Below, one piece after another: positions 57,489 to 64,000 of a DNA stretch of 64,000 nucleotides (the first letter of the stretch is position 1; every line of letters starts with the position of its first letter). The notes below the pieces were generated by a model. It was not told where the DNA came from, made no database searches, and was given only the letters and a program-made list of their open reading frames with translations. The stretch is taken from assembly GCF_921293095.1 (NCBI RefSeq), contig NC_060258.1:2356001-2420000 (forward strand). The letters run 5' to 3'. This DNA is from Ischnura elegans. Its lineage: Eukaryota; Arthropoda; Insecta; Odonata; Coenagrionidae. Both the position numbers and the translations under genes were made by a program.

Positions 57489-58168
57489 AGGTGGATAACC
57501 TGGCGTAAGCATACTTTCAATGAATGAAACCAACATGGACGCATCTAGGAATTAAGGCTGGGTGGAGTTTCAAATTAAGTTGATACTCAGGAACATGAAT
57601 ATTGTTTTAATATCTGTTTTTTCCTTGTCCACATCTACTTTCCCATCTTATAATGTCAGATCATAGATTTTCATGAGTACATTCCCTATTTTCATATAAA
57701 CCTGACTTCCGTTGTAATTCTAGGTTCCGTAGTATACGATCGGTACACCCGCTTGGTTTCACGTAGAAAATTGTCCCAAATACCTTTTGGCGTCGCCATA
57801 TCTATTTTTGTCTCCAGCGGAATTGTTTAATCCATGAAGAAACGATCGTTTTGAGTGATTGCGTTTAAAGAATGCCATTCTGGAGCATTTTCCTTTTTAC
57901 TCTTGGTTGCATGGTAAGCGAGATATTTTTTCTCAAGTCACGCTTATGCTTTAGTTGTTATGTTTCCACTCTGCTATTGACCACTTTTAAGGTAATAATT
58001 TCATATTCATTCTTTTTCTTTGCAGTCAATACATCATCCTTTCGTAGCAACATTGGGATCGTGTGTTACTCCTTGCTGACCATTGCCATCACGCCTGGTT
58101 CCCATTGGCAACTCCCTGTGTTCTGAATCCAACATTTTCTTAAGTAATTGTTTCAGTCTTTCGAAATA

Positions 58169-60935
58169 ATGGCAAGCAACATTTCTGCTAGCGGCGCAGA
58201 GCAATTTGTTGTGGAGAGGCTCATTTCTGGATTGGTGACTGGTTCATTCCTCCAGCATAAGGAGCTATTGGACATGTTGGAAGACGTGTATGTGCGGCAC
58301 GCGCGACAAAGAACACTCTTGCACCTTGGGGTGGGACTTGGTAAGGCCGATTGGGTGCAGGAGTTATTGGCAAGAGGGGCTGATACAGACATTGCAGATG
58401 ACAGTCAACAGAATGCACTTTCTTCAGCCGAAGAGATGGTGCAGCAGTTCCCTGATGATGTGGACCGTGAAAAAGTTCTAAATTTGGTGAAGTTGGTTCA
58501 CAGGAGAGACCAAGTTATTTTGCGTCGTCTGGGATCATCTTCGAGTAGGAGCACTGATCATGTAATACCCGTGGCTAGCCCAGAATGTGATATTGCATCT
58601 CCCAAGTCCTCCATGGACTCGTTGAGGCGAGAGATGAAAGCTCTTGTGCGACAGCTGAGCTCATCGCTGGAGGAGCTCAAGGCGGAAGTTTGTGCACTTG
58701 CTCAGGGTTGCGTTGCTTGGAAGAGGCCGTGAAGTCAACAGTGGAGGATGTGACCTCAGTCAAGTTTGGTCTAGGAGGGGAGTCTGTCGTGAGAACTCCT
58801 CCACCTGATCCAGCCACGGCTAGGTTGGAGTGCGTGGACGCCATGTTGCGTAGGACGACGATAGTTTATGGAAATGGAATGGAAGTGATCTGTAGATTGT
58901 ATGAGAGACTGTATGATGGATATGAATATACTGCGTGTATTATTAAGTTTTTGAGTGGGGATGATCGGGTGAAGGAGATGGTGGATTTAGAATCTGAGAA
59001 CATTGAAAGGATGAAGGAGAAGGTTGTAGATTTGGATGGGGCTCAGAGGAAAGGGATTTATTGGTATTCATTTTATGATTTTGAGAGTGAGACTATATTT
59101 GGGTGCAGAGGATTGTTCTGGTAATTAGGAGATAATCATATGTGCTAATTTAGCTTTGGCTCTCTCACAATTATCTCTCAAGTTAGTTTTTGTTAATGAG
59201 TGGAGGCCATATAGCTCTTTGTTTTGTGGATCCATAATAAGTGATAATAAGAGGGGCAGCTGCCGCAAGCCAACATGCCTTTGCCTTCAGTGTCTTCCCA
59301 TCCAATGCATAATTGATGAACCATTCTATATCCTCTCCCCTCTTCCTCCTCTCCTCCAACTCCTCTATAGCCTTCATCCACTCACGCTCTCGTTCCTCAT
59401 CTCCCTTGCTATATGGCCTCCCCTCATTACCAAAAACTAATTTCAGAGATAATTGTGAGAGGGTCCGAGATTTATTAGCACATACGGCTTTCTCTCTATC
59501 ACCAGAACAATCCTTTGCACCCAAATACACAGTCTCACTCTCAAAATCACAAAATGAACACCATTCACTCCCATTCAGCCGACTCCCATCCAAATCGACA
59601 ACCTTCTCCTTCATCCTTTCAATGTTCTCAGATTCTAAGTCCACCATCACTTTCACCCTTACAGCAGGGGAGATGTCGGACGCGAGTGTGAGTGGATGAG
59701 GGCTCTAGAGGAGGCGGAGGAGAGGAGGAAGAGGGGAGGGGGATTTGATATGTATGTCGATTATGCATTGGATCGGAGGATACAGTCGGCGAAGTTATGT
59801 TACCTCGCCGCTGTTGTCCCTCGTGTTTTCAGTTACAGTAAATCCATCGAAGCAAGAGCTTTCCTCCAGCACCGTGTCCCTCTCCTCTCCTTTTACACAA
59901 AAAAACGTGATGCACTGCTAGCCAAGGCGAGGGTGAGTTCTGTCTCTATTTATCACATTTAAACTTCCCCTCTCTCAATATTCCCACTGCATCGATTATT
60001 TCCTTTCCTTTTCGTTGGCCTCCCTTTCTAATACAAACAATATCAAGAGATGGATTACATTCATTTTTGTCTTGGCATTACAGTCTGGAGTCTGCTAGTT
60101 GGGTTAGGAGGTTAAAAAAATATTTCCGAATATATAATGGTTGTGCTTATGTGGAATGTTTACGTATGTCATGGTCTTAATCAAAATATTAAAAATCATA
60201 ATAAAAAGCTTTATTAGAATATAAATCGTTTATTCGTAAATTTAAATATCAACGTAGTTTAAATTATTAAAAGATTTGTTCGTAATTTAATTTTCCAAGA
60301 TTTGCCAAAATATGGCCATTCATTGGAGATATTTTATATGTGATGGTGAAGTGGAACTCCTCGACATATTAAATATTTGTTCCTTGTTGTCTATGAGAAG
60401 TTTAATTTTATGTTAGAAAAGTGTAGCTGTTTCACCATATTTAATGGCAATAAAGTTTCGTTTAACATTCTTAAAATTCTTCATATTCCGAGTTGCAGTT
60501 ATTTTAAAAAAATGACGAGTGTTACTGCCATAATATGCTCAAAGATGTCGTAATTTTAAAATTTTCACTGTTAAAATATTAAACTCCACCTATCTGAGGG
60601 ATATATAATAAATTATAAGGTAATACAATATAAGGAAGTAAAAGATCGTCAATATTCAAATCCATAAGACATTAATCTAGTGATATGAAATTCCACACAG
60701 TTGTTGGTCTTGCCATTTTTTGATTAGTAAAATAAATGATTCTCTTAGAACGGAGGTTAGTTTGAGAATACTTTACAACTTTTTCTTTAATTATTGCCAT
60801 CACCGTTTTGTTAAAGGGGTAATATCTCATCTCACTATGAATTTGGACCTAATGTTAACATTGCATTTTGGTTGTGATTGCATAGGTTTTCCACGGTTGC
60901 ATAAATTAATTTCAAATCTTTTCTTGCAGAGATGA
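58169..60935 (+). pseudogene. Ankyrin / pseudo-metallopeptidase-like gene, copy 2, broken
   Basis: Paralogue of 38741-40890. It starts at ATG 58169 (MASNISASGAEQF) and is open to 58732, covering the ankyrin unit and coiled coil. A one-base loss near 58700 shifts the frame. The homologous reading then continues to about 59100 (YDFESETIF), where a second shift occurs. Next come ALSQLSLKL in the region of the pseudo-HExxH helix (which reads ANLALALSQ), an inverted insert at about 59217-59655, and then RECEWMRALEEAEERRKRGG to the donor GTGAGT at 59933. The acceptor TTTTCTTGCAG at 60928-60929 gives the same Arg-stop ending. Intron 997 bp. The host gene is non-functional as a full protein, but its 5' end could still make a ~188-residue ankyrin-only product. 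Confidence 0.75.
59217..59655 (-). pseudogene. Inverted fragment of a third ankyrin-family gene inside copy 2
   Basis: On the minus strand, 59656 to 59183 is open for 157 codons and reads MVDLESENIERMKEKVVDLD, then FESETVYLGAKDC, ANKSRTLSQLSLKLVF, RPYSKG and AAPLIITYYGSTKQ. It corresponds to about residues 269-420 of copy 1 but is identical to neither copy 1 nor copy 2. It also lacks the frameshift of copy 2 in this region. The insert lies between CCATATAGC on the left and CCTTACAGC on the right, both versions of the same spot in the gene. It therefore came from a third locus or an older allele, by insertion or template switching. Confidence 0.75.
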
Positions 60936-61296
60936 ATTTGGTCTGACATACTTTGGAGGACATGATGAAGCCAGTCCTAAAAAGAAAATTATGTTTACAT
61001 TCATTAGATATTCATCTAGCCTCAGTTTTTGTACAGTTGGGTTAACTTAATCAGTGTTTTGTTTCCTGCTATTGTTACAGCTATCATATGTTAACACTCA
61101 CTTGTCTTTTAGTTATTTCATGTTTGTTACATGGAATTCACTGCTTTCATTAGGTTGGTATTAACATTTTGAGATTTTAGATTTTTTTAATTTTTCATAT
61201 GTTGCACCATTTGACTGTATTTCTTTATTTTCGGTCTAATTATATGTTATTCATTCACGCCTTTCAAAAATTTTACTTTTGTTAAGATCAATATAT
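59936..61296. other. Intron and 3' flank of copy 2
   Basis: Follows copy 1 (40070-41200) with many small differences. The post-stop similarity (GATGAATTTGG) is kept at 60930. No additional gene. Confidence 0.5.
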
Positions 61297-62346
61297 TGTA
61301 GTGGTCCCAATTCACTCCTCTCCGTTTTCAGGCTAGACCTTTAAGCCTTCCCCACGGGATTTGACCGGGGATGATGAGTCGGGGTTCCGCTAAATAAAGG
61401 TGGCGCTGTTCGGCCGTGACGGACGATGACACCGTACGGTCGAAGAGCGATTGATGCCCCTCCACAACCAGACTTATGTCGCGTAAATGAAATGAGGGCA
61501 CAGATTTGGTTCCCCGGGTTCCATGTACGCAGCGTTACTACTCTGAGAGGCGATCGAATGAAGGATGTTTCGACGACTTTGGAAAGATAAACAAAATATG
61601 TCCTTTTCACAGCGCATTTATTGAAAAAAAATAAAGAAAGAAAAGAAATAGCCCTCTTCAACATACACGGCGTCTCCTTCAATAAACAAAGAGAATAATG
61701 AACTCTTCAAAACGCACGGCGTCTCCTTTAAATATAAAATATTAGAAATGGGATACCAGATTGGGGGCGAGGCCCAGGAAATCGCCTCAAATGATGCCCG
61801 TGATGGACACCCATTCGAAAATGGAGAATTTCACTTAAAGCTCACTGTCTCTGGCCTTCTATTTCTGACGATTGAATTACCAAGGGATGACAACACACTG
61901 AGATAAGTTTCGAGAGTTCGAAACTCAAAAATACATGTAGGGAGTCAATGATAACTGAAAATGTGGGAACCGTCGGCCCATGTGGCGTAGAGAATTCTCG
62001 CGACGTTTGTTTAGTTGGATCCTGCATGAACCTTGGGTGTTGATTGAGGCGTGTCAATGAGGCAATGATGCCTGCCCTCGAATACTGCCCGGCACACCAC
62101 CTTTTGCAGAGTGCTCTTCGCTCTTCTCTTGGCCGCGCTCTCGTGCCTTGGCTAGATGTTCTTGGTTCCACTACGACGGCGGACTCCTTGCTGTGAACCA
62201 CTCCTCCACAACTGTGGGCACCCATCTCACTCTCTCTCAATCCGAGAAATAATCCTTACTGGCCAAAATCGCGAAAACCTCTAATAATCGGCTCTCCGGA
62301 ATAGGGATTTTACTTTTTAAATATGCGATGTTCTCAGACCATCACA
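61297..62346 (-). mobile_element. Probable solo LTR of an LTR retrotransposon (fossil)
   Basis: A ~1050-bp GC-richer block inside otherwise AT-rich duplicated sequence. Read on the minus strand it starts TGTGATGG and ends CCACTACA, the usual TG...CA with short inverted ends. It is flanked by ATAT on both sides (61293-61296 and 62347-62350), a 4-bp target duplication as made by Ty3/Gypsy-type integrases; a low-complexity 4-mer could be chance. A polyadenylation-type AATAAA lies within it in the same orientation. No internal coding region was seen, so a recombined solo LTR is inferred. It has no counterpart in copy 1, so it probably arrived after the segmental duplication. Confidence 0.55.
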
Positions 62347-63159
62347 ATATGCTATGTATCGATGGACTATTCCTTCCGATATTTGTTGCCCTATCTCTGT
62401 AGATGAATGACTGCATCGAATGAAGCACATTCAATGAATTTGCGTCTCATTGAATGTGATATCATCAAATTTGGAATTTATTAATGAGTGCAGCTAATTG
62501 TTGTGAATCTTTTTCTAACAAAGCAAATGATGTACCATTCGGATAAAATAAAATTATTCTAGCTCAAAATGTCAATAATTTCTTTTAGATTAGAAATTGG
62601 AATCATGTGTGGTATATTGGGTTCCAATAAAAAAATTCTATCCCTCATCAAAGCCGAGGCAATATTTTTCAATTTTATAGGCATAAGATATGTATTAACA
62701 TTGAAAATGAAAATAATTGGGCTTAGCACTTAAAAAGGATTAGTGAAATAGGATGTCCTCCTAATCCAAGGAGGATTAAACTCATTTTAATGGCTGGAGG
62801 TAATTCACGTCTAACAGACTGGTGGCATATACATACATAATACCGTGTTGTGATGGTGACTGTAAGTTTAACATGGGGAGATAAATGGCCTTATGTATTT
62901 ATTTTTAAATATTATTACATACTCGGATGAATTACTAAAATTGAAGATCCTCCATTTAACCAATTTCTCTGGTATTTATTACCTGGAGGTACAGCTCCCC
63001 CTCTTAAGGCATCATTTCTCATTGTGTGTAATTTAGTGGTATCAATAATATTTCATTGATATTGAAGGCCAAATGTTGGTTTCCGCTCATGATAAGTTAA
63101 TAAAACCATTTACAGAAACATCGAAAGTTTAAAACAACTTGTTTTCTTTTAGAAAGGTG
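62347..63159. other. End of segmental duplication copy 2 and AT-rich spacer
   Basis: Similarity to 42840-43300 resumes after the LTR-like block and fades near 62800. Nothing further recognised. Confidence 0.45.
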
Positions 63160-64000
63160 AATATGGCTCTTCATGCTGATGGACAATGGTTTAAGACTAT
63201 GTTCATTCACGATATTTAACATTGTGCTCAAGTTTAAAGGAAGTAAGTGAATCAATCAGGTAACCTCGCTATTGGGGTGCGGTCCAACGAACGCTACATT
63301 ATCTAGAGACGGAAGTGCTCCGGAGCACAGGCCCATAAGCACTAAGTTCGCTGCAAGAATTTTTCCTTGGACCGGTCATGAGCCAAGTCAAAATGTCGGA
63401 AATGAACGAGGGCGGGCTAGCTGGGATTATAAGATCGAAGTCATGGTTTTAATTGCGAATTGAGGCCATTATAGTCATTGGATATTAATGATTGTGTTCG
63501 AGTATCAATGAAATGAATTTTATTTTCCAGTATCGAGGTTCCACAAAGTACAGCAAGACGCTTTGAACTGTATTTTTCACACCTACCCCTGCAAATTCCT
63601 TCTGAATAAAACTCATTATATTGGTAAAGTAAAAAGTAGGCCTGTAGCACTTTGTAGCGAATAACGGAATGCTTGAGAGCTCGTTGGTGGCGCTCCAAAG
63701 CATTGGTAACGTTCTTTGGACCGCACCCTGGGAGTGGGAAAAAAATTTCAAATAAACAAATTCATCCAATATTTTAAATTTATAATTTAGGATATGCTTA
63801 AAATCTCAATTTAACTAATCCATATTTATAAATAAGTTTCATGTGTAAATAGAAATTACAGATGAGATATTTCTTGAAACAGCGCCATAAAAACGTCCAA
63901 TTCTTACATCACCCCGGACAATCTTGATTAGTTGTCGAAAACTAAACACTTATGGCTATCAGAACAAATTTGCCACAGACGCATCTTTTATCAGTCATAA
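63160..64000 (+). repeat. Inverted counterpart of 17370-18190, running off the window
   Basis: Reverse complement of the left segment, including flanks outside the TIR element on both sides, such as GGAAGTAAGTGAATCAATCA. The match reaches the last base of the window. Confidence 0.8.
63275..63728. mobile_element. Nonautonomous TIR element, second full copy
   Basis: Same element as 17639-18093 in opposite orientation, with both terminal repeats intact (GGGTGCGGTCCAACGAACGC, and GGGTGCGGTCCAAAGAACG read inward from the right). Length 454 bp. Confidence 0.65.

Larger units (their letters stand above)
54790..62800 (+). repeat. Segmental duplication, copy 2 (decayed ankyrin locus)
   Basis: Counterpart of 37861-43450, enlarged by a family 2 MITE (55300), extra sequence at about 55.6-57.0 kb, a family 1 MITE (57194), an inverted gene fragment (59217) and a probable solo LTR (61297). 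Confidence 0.8.

Noticed and set aside
1-64000. tRNA, rRNA, snRNA genes and CRISPR arrays
   Set aside because: No convincing B-box with cloverleaf, rRNA core or spacer-repeat pattern was seen. The tandem repeats lack the CRISPR layout, and this is eukaryotic DNA.

Overview
The window looks like an AT-rich, repeat-dense stretch of an arthropod, probably insect, nuclear genome. The evidence is spliced genes with GT-AG introns, a tandem C2H2 zinc-finger array, an ankyrin gene family, and many low-copy DNA-transposon relics (piggyBac, hAT-type MITEs, a Penelope-like RT fragment). Species cannot be fixed by reading. Real coding content is small: one zinc-finger gene, one intact-looking ankyrin gene, its decayed paralogue, a zinc-finger gene fragment and transposase remnants. 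The other open frames are mostly repeat-driven or antisense shadows.

Layout. 0-12.2 kb: a plus-strand zinc-finger gene with a possible 5' exon (603-770), a supported exon (8103-8175) and a large terminal exon (9653-11661). Its long first intron holds a decayed piggyBac element (912-2665), an inverted repeat and a Penelope-like RT fragment. The finger array is cut by an in-frame TAA, with three more in-frame fingers beyond it. 12.2-20.2 kb: no intact gene; a fragment related to the zinc-finger linker exon (16.3-16.5 kb), a TIR element that lies in inverted orientation to the right end of the window, and a ~141-bp satellite of about 10.5 copies. 20.2-35.4 kb: a head-to-tail duplication of a multi-block unit (A-B-C-D), with further pieces at 46.6-48.3 and 53.0-54.75 kb. 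Blocks C and D carry an ~80-nt exon-like cassette between conserved splice sites, five copies in all, two of them behind a TATAAAGG box. Block B carries a TATATAA box and a short open frame with a conserved tail.

37.9-43.4 kb and 54.8-62.8 kb: two copies of a segmental duplication, each with an ankyrin gene. Copy 1 (38741-40890, two exons) is open throughout. Copy 2 (58169-60935) is broken by frameshifts and by an inverted ~440-bp piece of a third family member. Copy 2 also gained two hAT-type MITEs and a probable solo LTR (61297-62346); copy 1 shows a readable empty site for one of these. The protein joins an N-terminal ankyrin unit and predicted coiled coil to a domain that, from memory, resembles arthropod HExxH metallopeptidase-like domains, but the motif here reads AELAW.

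The strongest candidates for something undescribed are the five-copy exon cassette with its promoter, the ankyrin/pseudo-metallopeptidase family with its inverted third-copy patch, and the zinc-finger array with alternating two-finger units and an internal stop.
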